In this document: one piece after another, positions 22,057-32,669 of the stretch | Numbering within the stretch: position 1 is the stretch's first letter | Layout of the letters: the number at the start of each line of letters is the position of its first letter | Origin: Apostichopus japonicus | Lineage: Eukaryota > Echinodermata > Holothuroidea > Aspidochirotida > Stichopodidae | Assembly: GCF_037975245.1 (NCBI RefSeq) | Contig: NC_092561.1 | Coordinates: 6,250,001-6,314,000, forward strand | DNA: 64,000 bases | Reading direction: 5' to 3' | Notes under the pieces: generated by a model | Seen by the model: the letters and a program-made list of their open reading frames with translations, nothing else | The model's database searches: none | Told to the model about the DNA's origin: nothing | Program-made: the position numbers and the translations under genes

Positions 22057-23750
22057 TCAGAATAATACGAGGTAACATTCCAAATTTAGAAAACGGCAGA
22101 ACTAATGTCAGATTTTGCTCTCTTTTTTTCGGGGTGGGGGGGGGGGGTGGGGGTTGGTGCATCTTTTCCGGGCCCGACTCGTGGCTAGTACACTTAATTC
22201 AGCCTACTGAATCATCGTACTTTCATAACATGTCTGGAAAAGAAACGTCGCGGTTTTTTTTTATGTGTACTAATTTACATGAAATTGATTGAATAAAAAA
22301 CGATAATTACAACAACTTTCTTAATTACCTAACAAGTAAAGTTTCACCTTCTTTTACTCACCATATTTCAGGAAACAAAATTTCCGCCAGTAAATTGATA
22401 TCAAATGGATCAAACTTCGTGATGTCGACTCTCAACAATAATAGCTCCACTGTTTAAGTCCCTCTCGACTGTATTTGCCTGTTGGTACCTTGTCTTTCTC
22501 GTTAATTCTCAAACAGAAACTCCTTGAATATTCATCCCCAAAACGAACGATCGAACGAAAATAAGATGAAGAGTTTAATCTCTTTCTATACTTCACTTGC
22601 GGTCTTTGTATTGTTCTTTTAATACTTCGTGGCACAAGCAGGTATTTTAATTATTTTAACCCTATCACGAACTCAGTTCTACTACTCCATATTTGAACAC
22701 ATAAAAATCACACACGCACACATCCTTCAATAATTAAACACACATTAAAACCTGCATATATCCGCAAACATCTTCTTTTTCTTCCGAATGATTCACGAAA
22801 AACGGTAAAAACAAGAGAGATAAATCCAGTTCTTTATTTGAACGAAAAATCAGCGTCTTAAGTTGTTCTTTAATTTCTCTTCTGGGATCTGTAATTTCCG
22901 AAAAATCTGGCCTACATCTAGTACGCACAATTCATCTCCATCAGCTGCCAATGGACGTATACAAACAATTCCACACATATAATTGCTAAAAAATGTCCAT
23001 AGACGAAAGCTCTTAAGCAATCAAATATTTGTTTTGCGTTTTCGAAGATCGCGTAAGAATTTTACATCTTTTCGAACTCCAACATAAAAGACTGTAATAA
23101 CAATAAATTGCTCTACGTACGATTCGAAATCCTCTCAATAATAATTTTTCAGCTGTTAATGGTGGGAAAAAAATCGTCAAGTGTTAAAGGACAAGTAAAG
23201 ATAGATAAAAGGTACTTTACATATATAATATATATATATACCAAGCAGTTGTGCAGGGAAACGGCGTTCTACGATTTGAGCTTAAAAGTATTAACGTACG
23301 GTTCTATGATCAGGCGATGTAAATAGGGCTTTGATAGCTGCAAAGACCTCTATTGGCTCTCACTACATGTTAAAGCTTTCAAGGACAGTTATATATATAT
23401 ATTTTTTTAAGCCAGTCAAATATCACGAAAGTCAATGTTTTTTAAGCAACAGATGTTAACACCTGTAGGTAATTACCATTGATACGCAGTTATTGATTAA
23501 TTTATTTGTATATGTTTATATATTTTATAGCACTACAGGGTAAATAAAATAGCTTTGTGCATTTAGGCGCTTTTTTTGTTTCTCGTCAGTTTCAATAATC
23601 CGTTGCACATGTAGTCACACTAAGTCAAGCCTGACATAAAAATGGCTGGCAGAGTACTGTTTCCAATTTAGCGAGTGTCTGTGCCATGTTTATGGAGTCG
23701 GTTGCAAATTTGGCGTGAATATTAGAAAGCGGTTGATAAGTATTGACATA

Positions 23751-24143
23751 CCTACGGTGGTCCTGAAGGGACAGATGAGGCATATATCGACTCAAGTTAT
23801 TACGTTCTAGTATATAGCACGATCGACATCCCGGTTTATGTGTTTAACCTTTGTCAAACAAGATGTCAACATGGTAGTGTCAAGTTGACAATGTAGGACA
23901 CATTTATATCATACTTTGACATGTTGTCACTGCGTTTAGTGTAAGTGTAAGTTGTGGTGAAGAATGACAATTTATAGAAAACTGGCAATTGGACCAAATT
24001 TGGCTTTTTTTAAAACATGAATCGAAAAGTAATTAACCTTATATAAATACTTACATTGTATTGTGATAGAGATATCATGTTTATGGTAACATAATAATTG
24101 TACGTCCTACAAACCATTCATGTCCCTTCAGGACAACTGTAGG
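23751..24143. mobile_element. TA-flanked MITE (~393 bp)
   Basis: Terminal inverted repeats of about 23 bp: left CCTACGGTGGTCCTGAAGGG, right TGTCCCTTCAGGACAACTGT followed by AGG. They agree at about 20 of 23 positions. Both sides are flanked by TA, as in Tc1/mariner-type insertions. No coding sequence. Confidence 0.65.
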
Positions 24144-24200
24144 TAACATCTTTATTATCTCGGCCATTGCATACTCAAACAGATCATTGATCCATCTGAC

Positions 24201-24231
24201 CATGGAGCTATAAACAGTTTATAGCTCCATG
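24201..24231. repeat. Perfect 31-bp palindrome
   Basis: CATGGAGCTATAAAC, one central A, then the exact reverse complement. It could form a 15-bp hairpin. Its role is unknown; it may be the core of a foldback element. Confidence 0.9.
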
Positions 24232-24409
24232 ATCTGACTAACCGATCATAACAAACCACATATGAAAAAAGGTCCTCCCGAAGGTTCGCTCTTGATGTAC
24301 AAAATTTGCGATATATAAGGCAGTGGTCAGGTGCTTTGGCATACATATACCTTGATTTGACAGACAAGTTTATAACGATTAGCGCTATAGGTAGGGTACA
24401 AGGCTGAAG

Positions 24410-24660
24410 GGACCACAAAACGTTATCATAACATTTTCAAAAGAGCCTCTAAAATATGTTTTTATAACGTTAAATGTGGTGTTATAAAAACGTCTGCAAA
24501 ACGTTTTTATGAGATATTAATGTTATATTAATGTTTTAACGAACAAATGTTTTGAAATAATAGCTTGAAAACGTTTTCGTGACATATTTATTACACCACA
24601 AATAACGTTATCATAACAAAAGACGAAACGTTTTAATAACGTTTTAATAATGTTTCTGCG
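24410..24660. repeat. AACGTT-rich degenerate repeat
   Basis: Variants of AAAACGTTTTTATAACGTT recur many times, in both orientations. A direct repeat of ACCACAAA...AACGTTATCATAAC occurs at each end (near 24413 and 24594). It looks like the body of a non-autonomous DNA transposon. Confidence 0.55.
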
Positions 24661-25434
24661 TTTGCTGGATACACGGAGCGGTGAAGGGGTGGGGAGACTT
24701 TGCGATAGCGGTGGAGTGGCGTCGGTGTCCACTAGAAAATACAACGATGACGAGTTGTGGCGTCATCAACATTCATTGAGGACTGCCTTGCTGCAGTCTG
24801 TATCATGACGGCAACATTTTGAAAACAAAATAATTTACAAGTCTGAAAGCTTGTGATCCATTTACCTTCTGAGGGGCTTTGTTCATTTGCTAAAGAGGCG
24901 TATCGGATGTTCTATAACTTAAAATGACAATGTTGGTTCCTATTGATTTTTTAGCACAGGGGATGGAGGATGTGAAAACTGATGATGGGTCGGGCGTTGA
25001 AGGGAATTTCAATTTCCTTGGTTAAGTCATAATTTATGTACCGATACGTTATATCAATTAGTTCCAGTTTTTCTTTCAGCTTCAGTATTCATCTTCGGAT
25101 ATAACCACGTAATTAATTTTTTTCTGGCACCAGTCAGCCGAGGCCATGGTGGCTGCTCGTTGAGATACGAATGACTGATATAAGACAAATTGTCAGTAGG
25201 CCTATGTAGTCTGTGGGTTCTCTCGCTTCTTCGTACCGTAGGCCTGCCGTGCGGGGAAGGTGGAGATTGTACTGGAAATGAAATGCACGTGGGATCGCTC
25301 CAGGCGCGTATCCAGCCTTCGCAGTATGAATGGGAATGCGAGGTTTGGCCCCATTGTAAGATCGAATCAGAGGATTTGTTGTTTTGTTACGATCCAGGAA
25401 CTATAATGAATTAGAAATTTAATGCACAATCTAC

Positions 25435-25690
25435 GATGCACGAGGGCGGAGCCCGAGTGCATCCAGCGATTGCATTAACACCCGGAGTGCATTAATCATG
25501 TGAGTAACGCACGCTAGACCTTTGATTAACCCCGTTCATTCATACACTACCATTTGTGTGGGGGAAAAAATCATAAAACAAAACATTTTGGTTACATATA
25601 ACCAAAGATTTATTAAAGTGATGCCCCGTAATCCCGTAATTTTACCGTGCGTTACTCACAGGATTAACCACGGTCAGCTGACCTGAATGG
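25435..25690. repeat. Foldback / MITE-like inverted repeat
   Basis: GTGAGTAACGCAC (about 25500-25512) and its exact reverse complement GTGCGTTACTCAC (about 25647-25659) face each other across ~135 bp. A separate imperfect hairpin GATGCAC...GGGC/GCCC...GTGCATC lies at 25435-25463. Upstream of the JmjC gene. Confidence 0.6.
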
Positions 25691-26820
25691 ACCAATAGGA
25701 TTTAGGAATCTTTACTAAGTATGAATGAACTTATTTTCATACGACAACGTTTAACAACAAAAGAGTAAGAAAACAACAACTTTACTAACTTATGATTTTC
25801 CTTTTGGCGTTCCATATCGAAGAGCAAAGTTACAGACACACGGAAGGAACAATCTGGATGTCAGTGAGTACAATTGACACGTATATTAATATCTTTCGGT
25901 GTAAAAATTACGATATATATAAACCTCCGGTTATTTTAAGGCATAGCCTAACTTTACTCTTAGTCAGAAAATGTTCTTAGGTCTATCTATCATGTATAAA
26001 TCTATGTACTGCAAATGGGCGGCTTGCGTTAGGCCTAGTTCCACGACATTTCACTACTAAACTTGTATGAGGTCAGTAGCGATCCAACTTTCGAGAAAAT
26101 AGTATCATAGAACTTTATCAAATGTCAGTCGGAAACTGTCATTGACTGGAAAGTTAATGTGATTGCTTATTTACAATTTGAATTGTTACCTTATCATTAG
26201 TAAAATAATTTAGGCATAAGTTAGGCTTCACCAAACTTTGAGAAATAGAAGGCACATTGATTGAGCTGCAAATAGCTTGAAATATTATTGTTTGCACCTC
26301 ACGACCACACCATCTCATTTAGAAACCCCTAGTTTGACTCTTCCCCTTCCATGAACGTTCATTCCCCTACCTAATCAGATGGGAGTTATTTACACTGTAG
26401 CTTGCCCCCCTCCCCACTCACCACCCCTTTTAAAATCCTGTGTAGCCACTGATGATTGTATCCTTGGTAACCTCTAAAACAGGGCTTTCAGTATGTAGAA
26501 ATACTTTGGTTGAACAAAAGGCCAGTCTGAATGAACATCCCACAATACCTAAATTGAGTAATGTATGTGATAGACTGCTAGGCTTTCAGTTTCAGCTAGT
26601 TGTAAAATAAAGTCCCAATGTTTGGAAGGAGGTATTCAAATCCCTCAAAGGCTGTGGGCAAACCCTACTCTAAAATCTAACAGTCTTACATTCTTTGAAA
26701 AAAGTTTTTCCATCCATCACCATAATATATAATTATGTACTTCCCCATTATTTTACAGATGCTCATGATCACAAGGTGTCATATTAGTGTATAATAAATA
26801 TAGTACAGATCTGACACAAG

Positions 26821-27521
26821 ATGGGCAAAAAACAGGCCAATAAAAAGGACCCAAATAGTGAAGCTAGTACTGGTAAGAATTCAAAAACTGAAAAACTAAC
26901 CAAAGAGGACATCAAACAGCTCATGCAGAAAGCATTGGACAAAGCTAGAAAAAATGGACTCTCAACCTATGAAATACAAACGGATTTGACCAACGCCCTT
27001 CGCAGCCAAAATGTCCCTGTGAAACCAAGTGGGAACGGCTCGATGACGCTACTGAAATGTACATCGGTGGTAGCGCTGACCGTGGTATCTATCGCGATCG
27101 TGCTGGTTGTCTGCTTGGACTTATCCTCCGAAGAGCTTCTGGACTTTGTTCGGTCTCAGGATTGCTTGGTTCCATCCAATCTGCTGGTGAATGAAGTCGG
27201 CCGACCCATCTCCGACTGCAGCATGTGTCGTGGGCTAGAAGCAGTTCCCATAGAAACGAGCATCACCAAGGAAATATTTCTACAGAATTACGCTTATAGC
27301 GGACGTCCTGTTCTCATCAAACAGGCCACATCAGACTGGTTAGCCTTGGAGTACTTTGACTATCACTTCTTTCGACAGCTGTATGAAAAGTTTCCCGACT
27401 CTGCCGAGATGGTGGATAGTGACTGCAACTTCCTACGCTACCAGACAGAATTCCTCACATTTGTTGACTTTCTTAAAATGGACGACGACAAGGTCAATAG
27501 GCTAGACTGGTATGTTGGTTG
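26821..27521 (+). CDS. JmjC gene coding exon 1
   Basis: Encodes residues 1-233 plus two bases of Trp234: the Lys-rich cytosolic tail, membrane anchor and N-terminal half of the cupin domain (GRPVLIKQATSDW resembles the RPVLI...W motif of cupin-like JmjC proteins). Donor GTAAGT. Confidence 0.9.
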
Positions 27522-30500
27522 GTAAGTGAATTTTTATTGTTCCCATTCTTCCGTTTTCCAGTTGCTGTGAATTTAAAGGTCATCTGTGCAGCCCTACAAA
27601 TAAAAGATGCAAAAGTTGGTCATATAACTTGTTTTAAAATACTTACTATTATCTCTGATGCCAAGAATTTTTGCAAGTCATTCATTACATTCAAATGAGG
27701 TATAAAATAACTATCTCTGTTTGGATATATGTTAGCCGGTGGTAAAGTGACAGAAGTAAAACTTGAGTACCGGCCGACCATTCTTTCCTTGTAGCATACA
27801 GTACTTTGAAGTGAAAACTGGTGACCATAACCTACAGCAAGTATTCTACCTGAGAATCCTGACTACATTAAACAACTTTTTTCGCTTGGTTGTCAAGTTT
27901 GACCATCTTGAAGCGAACTGCCAACTGTATCTCAAAATATTAAAGTCTGAATTTAATCAAACAAAGACACTCTTCCACATATATGCAGGTATGGTTGCAT
28001 GTGTGAGTGAGTTTTTATGTGTTCAAAGTAGGTTAAAGAATGTTTAAATTAATGAGTTTGATTTGATACCAACATTTCTCAGTCAAGATGCTTTTGTACT
28101 TTTATGTGGTACTGTTTAGTTACATGTATTTAACAAGCAAATTGGTAAATTTTCAATTTTTTGGGCTTCAACTTCATATTTTAAAATGTCATTGGACTGG
28201 TTAAAGGTAATACATATCAACAATATCAAACCTTTTTTACCAAAATCAATTCAAGAAGCTTCTTTACATAGTTATGGCATTTAGTTTTCTTACTGCTATT
28301 TGGTACTGTGCAGAAGTGCAACTTTTTGGTTTGATTTAGCAAGGTTGGCTACCAAGATAACAGCAATTGCTATGTATTATCTATGCCCTATTAAGTCCAA
28401 TCATCATTATCTGACAGTCGTCTGTTAATTTGATGACAGAACTTGCTACCCAACTTTTTTTTTCCCTTTGTCAACAACACAGTATTAAGTCCAAGTACAA
28501 TAATCACTGAATCAATAAGGTTGAAGACTTGCATAGTTTTTTTTGAAACTGTGGTGCAAGCAGTTATCAGTATTCAACCAAATCAGAGATACGGCCAAAC
28601 TTTAATATTCTAATGAGATATTGTTTGTGTGTTCCTACAAAATTAATTTAGATTCTTTCACAGCCTTGCAAGATCTAGACAAGTGCAATTTCTTACATTC
28701 ACAGATTGACAAATTCATTTGCATAAATCTAAAATTTTTGGGCCATTCTCTTTTACCATTACTTCATAGGAGCAACTGTGATAGAAGAGTAATGAAAGAG
28801 CTGAGGAAGTATTATGAACGGCCATTCTTTCTACCAGACGACTCTGTTTCTTCTACCCTGGACTGGATTTTTATCGGGGGTGCTGGTCCAGGGGCAGGCT
28901 TGCATGTAAGTAGAGGATTCCAAAATCAGTGATTCCCAATTTCTGAATATTTCGTGGTCTTTTTTTTCATTTTTTAAATTTATAAATAATCCCTCATGCC
29001 TGGATGTAGAGCAGGGTGAGCAGGGTAGAGCAGGGTTAGAGAAGGGTTAGAGCAGGGCGAGCAGGGTGAGGTGTACAGCTCTGCTCCTTCGGGTAGAGAG
29101 GATTTATTGCAAAATCCCAGTATAGCACAAAAGATTGTGAGTCTTAAATGATTACTTTACAACCTAGGGGTCTCCCCGGACCTGACCGGACCAAACACCC
29201 GCACCTCAGATAACTTTGCCCCAAATCTATGTACTGGTAGTGTTTCACTCACAAGCACTTTATGCAGCTGGATTGGTAACTTGGAGTCCCAATCCCCAGC
29301 CGTCCTGTTCATGGTTAGATACATATTTTGGTATATTTTGTGTTTGTGTTCATTGTATATACGAAGAACTTGAGATGACAATGGTAATAATAATAATGTT
29401 GTTCAATTTATATAGCGTTTCATACCAGCGAAAGGGTTTCAAAGCGCTTTACGGACATTACAGTATATTACCCCTGGTAAATGATAACCCTGTCCCGGAG
29501 ACAATCCCTCCAGTCGGTTACAGTTATATACTGCGCCCAATGTCAAGTTACCTCACAGGTACCCATTTAACCCCTGGGTGGAGAGAGGCCATTGAGATAA
29601 AACATCTTGCCCGAGGCGTAACGTAATGAACTAGGTAGGTATCGAGCCAGCATTCCTTGCATCACAAGCTCGATGTCTTAACCAATTGGCCACCACGCTC
29701 TCTAACCTGATTTCTTCTGATGAATATAAAACATAATTGTAGTTATTATCACTTGATGCCCCCAAAAATGAAATTCAAAAATTAAATGGAAGGAACATAC
29801 ATATTGTAAGATTTTTTTAATGGATTTCTGAAGGTTCACAAAGGATGGCTTGGATAAATTGTGTATTTGTATGTTACTCCATCTTTAATAGTAAATATAA
29901 GACAAGTTTTTGCTTGTGCTGGGGAGGTGGGGGGGGGGGGGTGTGGCAGGGCGGTGGGAATTAAAGATAAACAATGAGTTATCTTATTGATTTGTCAATG
30001 ATCACCAATAGTCAGAAATTCACTGTTCAAACATACGGTATGGGAAAAACATACTTGGATTAACACAAGAAATTTGCTGATTACTTTTAACTGCAGTTTG
30101 TATTAAATTTGGCACAAATACAAATTTAGCACAAAGTGACCCAAAGTTACAACCCGAAGCAAAGTGCAACTTTAAAGTCAATATTTTTTTGTTGTTAACT
30201 GTTATGGGCATGCTTTACCTCTGGCATATTCACAACTACATTTACTGATGACGTCATCTCTAGGTCATCGCCCTCTTAACAGTCCACTCTAGTATCGCGT
30301 CCGGATACCAGTCAGAGGTTTATACACCATTGTTGGGGAACCATCGCCTCTCACCCCGTTCCAAAAACATGGCTCTGTATTGTTTTGCCGTAACACTGCG
30401 TTACCTGTTTTATTCCTATCATTACTAGATTCTTGTTTTGACTGAAGGATCTTCAAGTCTTAAGTGACTTCCATTTTATCTATTTATCCTCACTTCTACT

Positions 30501-32669
30501 ACGGAATGGACTTTCCCTTTTCTATACCATATTTTACTTCCATCAAGTGAATTGTAGCGGATCCCTTTGTAACTATTACAACTGTCCTTGGATAAACTTT
30601 TAATCATTTAGTAATTCCGCGCCGTGCCTTTTGATAAAGCACTCTTTATCGGATCATTGCAAAGGCCCAGCTCTACTACACCATCAAGTTCATCAACTTC
30701 AGCCCCAGTTGTAATAGATAAGTTATTTCTTTCTATCTGGTGCCTTAAGTTAACTGTATCTTTGTTATTCACTTATTTGTACCATTCACCTTTATTATCC
30801 ATATTATTTGTAGAATATGGAAATATTATCATTCAAGATACCATTCGAAACCTCGTCCATCTTTTCTTTTATGCTTTAACACCCCTGGAAACTCTTTCTG
30901 CCGGATACAAATTATTTTACATGTCGTTTCCGTAACAGCAACACACTGGAATGTTTGCTATATTTGGAATCTAAACTAAACATTTGTTTACTTTTGCTTT
31001 TGTCCAGATTGACGTGGTGGATGCATCTTCCTGGCAAGCACAAATCAGAGGAGAGAAAATTTGGACTCTCGTACCTCCCTACGAATGCGAAGCTGTTTGT
31101 CGACAGATGAATGTTACCGTGAATCAGGGTGACATATGTAAGTCAGAGACTAATATCATTTTAGATTTTAAAGTTGCTTTATCAAGCACAGCTAGCTGTT
31201 TTGGGTAAGTACTGCCAGCAGGCAGTAGAAGTGAGAATGCAAACATGCAGTTTTGTGACTTTTGTCCACAGAAATGTCTAGTAATTGTCCATCTGTCTGT
31301 CTGTCTGTCTGTCTAGCTGGCCATAAGTAGCAGTGTCAGCATTCAGCGATAACATCTATGGCAATCCTTTTTGTTGTAAATGTCAGGCTTATTTTTGATA
31401 GTTCCAAGTATAAGTTGGTAACGGTGAATATTTGATTATAAGTTTCTTTTTATTAACTCTTGGTATATAAACTCAATGATGAATACAACTATAACTATGG
31501 ATGGTTATAATACATGAGAATAAATGCTTACTATAAATATAAATTACGGAGCCCTCTGTTATACGTCTCTAGCTTCGGGAGATAAACTTAAACTCCACGA
31601 TACGTCTTTGGGAGACGAACTTAAAGCCCCGATTCTACAATAACAAATTACGACGCGATGCACAGGGAACAGGCTCTGCCCTTGGACCTGATTGGTCCAA
31701 ACTTATAGCTGACGTCTCACCCAACTCTTGATTGGTGAGTGCCAACCCGATATGCAGATGAGCACATGCAAATGAGCACACAACCAGTTTGAACCTCGTT
31801 TGGCTGTCTTCCAGCCCCACAACCCGAATCATTCAACACAAAACATCTGTACACGCTTCTAATATCAAGTGATATATAACCCGCCACACCACAGAACAAA
31901 CCACCAAAATTTGAGCCGTGTGTGACGTCATTATAACAACAAGTAAACAATATGTCAACACAAACTAGAATTCGCTTCAGACAAAGGAGTGGCACACCCA
32001 AAGATCATCTTTATAGCTTACATGACTGAGATCCTTTAAAGCAGTGGTCCCTGCCACCCCCTGGGGGTGTTGGGAAGTCTCAGGGAGGGCGCTACAGGGT
32101 ACACAGGGAATAGGGGGGCATTGGCACTGATTTGGAGATCCCCTGACGACACAACACTGCAGTGATTTTGGGCACAATATTCATCCAGGGCGTCTGTGAA
32201 AAAAAAAAAAAAACTATTGTTGAGAGAAAATTCATCATCTTGTAGGGAATGTAGGTTATTTTTTAATTCCTATATGCATATCTTTGGACAGACTGATTGC
32301 TCACTTGAGCGGCCGACCATATGAACGGTAGGTCAAGGGGATGGGGTAGGGGGCATTCGGACAGTTCAAGATGATCGAAGGGGGCGGTTGTCTAAATAAG
32401 TTTGAGAACCACTGTTTTAAAGAAACAAAGAAACAAAACAAACTCACCCACATATGAAAGAAAATCTTGCTCCATTCGGAAGTTATCAGGGTTTAAAATT
32501 TGTATAAGAGAGTTGCTATTCTTTTTACTCCAGTAAAGGAATTTTGCTTTTTATATTCCTGTTTTATGTATTTCTCATTTCAGTCGTCTTGGATACCAAC
32601 ATCTGGTTCCACAGAACGGAAATACTCGAAGGAGAAATTAGCATCACCATCGGTTCGGAGTACGACTGA
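26821..32669 (+). CDS. Type II membrane JmjC (cupin-like) 2-oxoglutarate oxygenase, complete (4 coding exons, 350 aa)
   Basis: Exons 26821-27521, 28770-28905, 31008-31137 and 32584-32669 join in phases 2, 0 and 1 with GT/AG borders, giving 350 codons plus TGA. Residues 1-75 are polar and Lys-rich (cytosolic by the positive-inside rule). Residues about 76-100 are a transmembrane helix, followed by a cysteine-containing segment (CSMC at 133-136) and the JmjC fold. Fe(II) ligands are visible as H279-I-D281 and H332 (in NIWFH). K296 in GEKIW is the usual 2-oxoglutarate anchor, followed by TLVPP as in the W-x-L-x-P-P signature. The architecture resembles the small hydroxylase-type JmjC proteins (JMJD4/5/6/7/8 group) more than histone demethylases. 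A lumenal hydroxylase role is inference; the substrate is unknown. The ATG has good context (CAAGATGG). Confidence 0.9.
28770..28905 (+). CDS. JmjC gene coding exon 2
   Basis: Encodes Trp234 (split) to His279. It ends GPGAGLH, placing the first iron-binding histidine as the last codon before donor GTAAGT. Acceptor CTTCATAG. Phase 2 in, phase 0 out. Confidence 0.9.
29006..29071 (+). repeat. GAGCAGGGT-type minisatellite
   Basis: Short degenerate tandem array of GAGCAGGGT / TAGAGCAGGGT in JmjC intron 2. Confidence 0.75.
29380..29702 (-). mobile_element. tRNA-derived SINE, near full length
   Basis: On the minus strand a tRNA-like head (A box GGCCAATTGGTTAAG, degenerate B box GCTCGATACC) lies at about 29635-29700. 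A body follows with the motifs CCAGGGGTTAAATGGGTACC and AAAGCGCTTTGAAACC, and an (ATT)n tail at 29385. The body with AGCGCTTT and the CCTGGGTGGAGAG block is widespread in tRNA-SINEs of marine invertebrates. Inserted in JmjC intron 2, antisense. Confidence 0.75.
31008..31137 (+). CDS. JmjC gene coding exon 3
   Basis: Encodes residues 280-322. It opens IDVVD, so the HxD motif spans the intron. It includes GEKIWTLVPP with the 2-oxoglutarate-binding Lys296 and ends GDI. Acceptor TGTCCAG, donor GTAAGT, phase 1 out. Confidence 0.92.
31292..31314. repeat. (TCTG)n microsatellite
   Basis: Five to six tandem TCTG units in the last JmjC intron. Confidence 0.85.
32042..32414. mobile_element. hAT-type MITE (~373 bp) in the last JmjC intron
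   Basis: Ends CAGTGGT...ACCACTG, the classic hAT terminus, with internal TTTGAGAACCACTG on the right. Flanking octamers CTTTAAAG (32034-32041) and TTTTAAAG (32415-32422) agree at 7 of 8 positions. No transposase. Confidence 0.8.
32584..32669 (+). CDS. JmjC gene coding exon 4 and stop
   Basis: Encodes residues 323-350 (FVLDTNIWFHRTEI... SITIGSEYD) and TGA. His332 is the distal iron ligand. Acceptor CATTTCAG. The first AATAAA after the stop is at 34109-34114, with others at 34622 and 35523. Confidence 0.9.

Larger units (their letters stand above)
22057..26820. other. Intergenic region between synaptotagmin and JmjC genes
   Basis: Contains the TA-flanked MITE, a perfect palindrome, an AACGTT-rich degenerate repeat (24410-24660) and a foldback (25435-25690). 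A good minus-strand donor (GTGAGT, exon edge 22362) could belong to a non-coding 5' exon of the synaptotagmin gene. The JmjC transcript probably begins here too: TTATTTTACAG at 26749-26759 looks like a 5' UTR splice acceptor just ahead of its ATG. Confidence 0.4.

Noticed and set aside
29216-29626. 136-codon plus-strand open frame
   Set aside because: Most of it runs antisense through a tRNA-derived SINE; no splice or family support.
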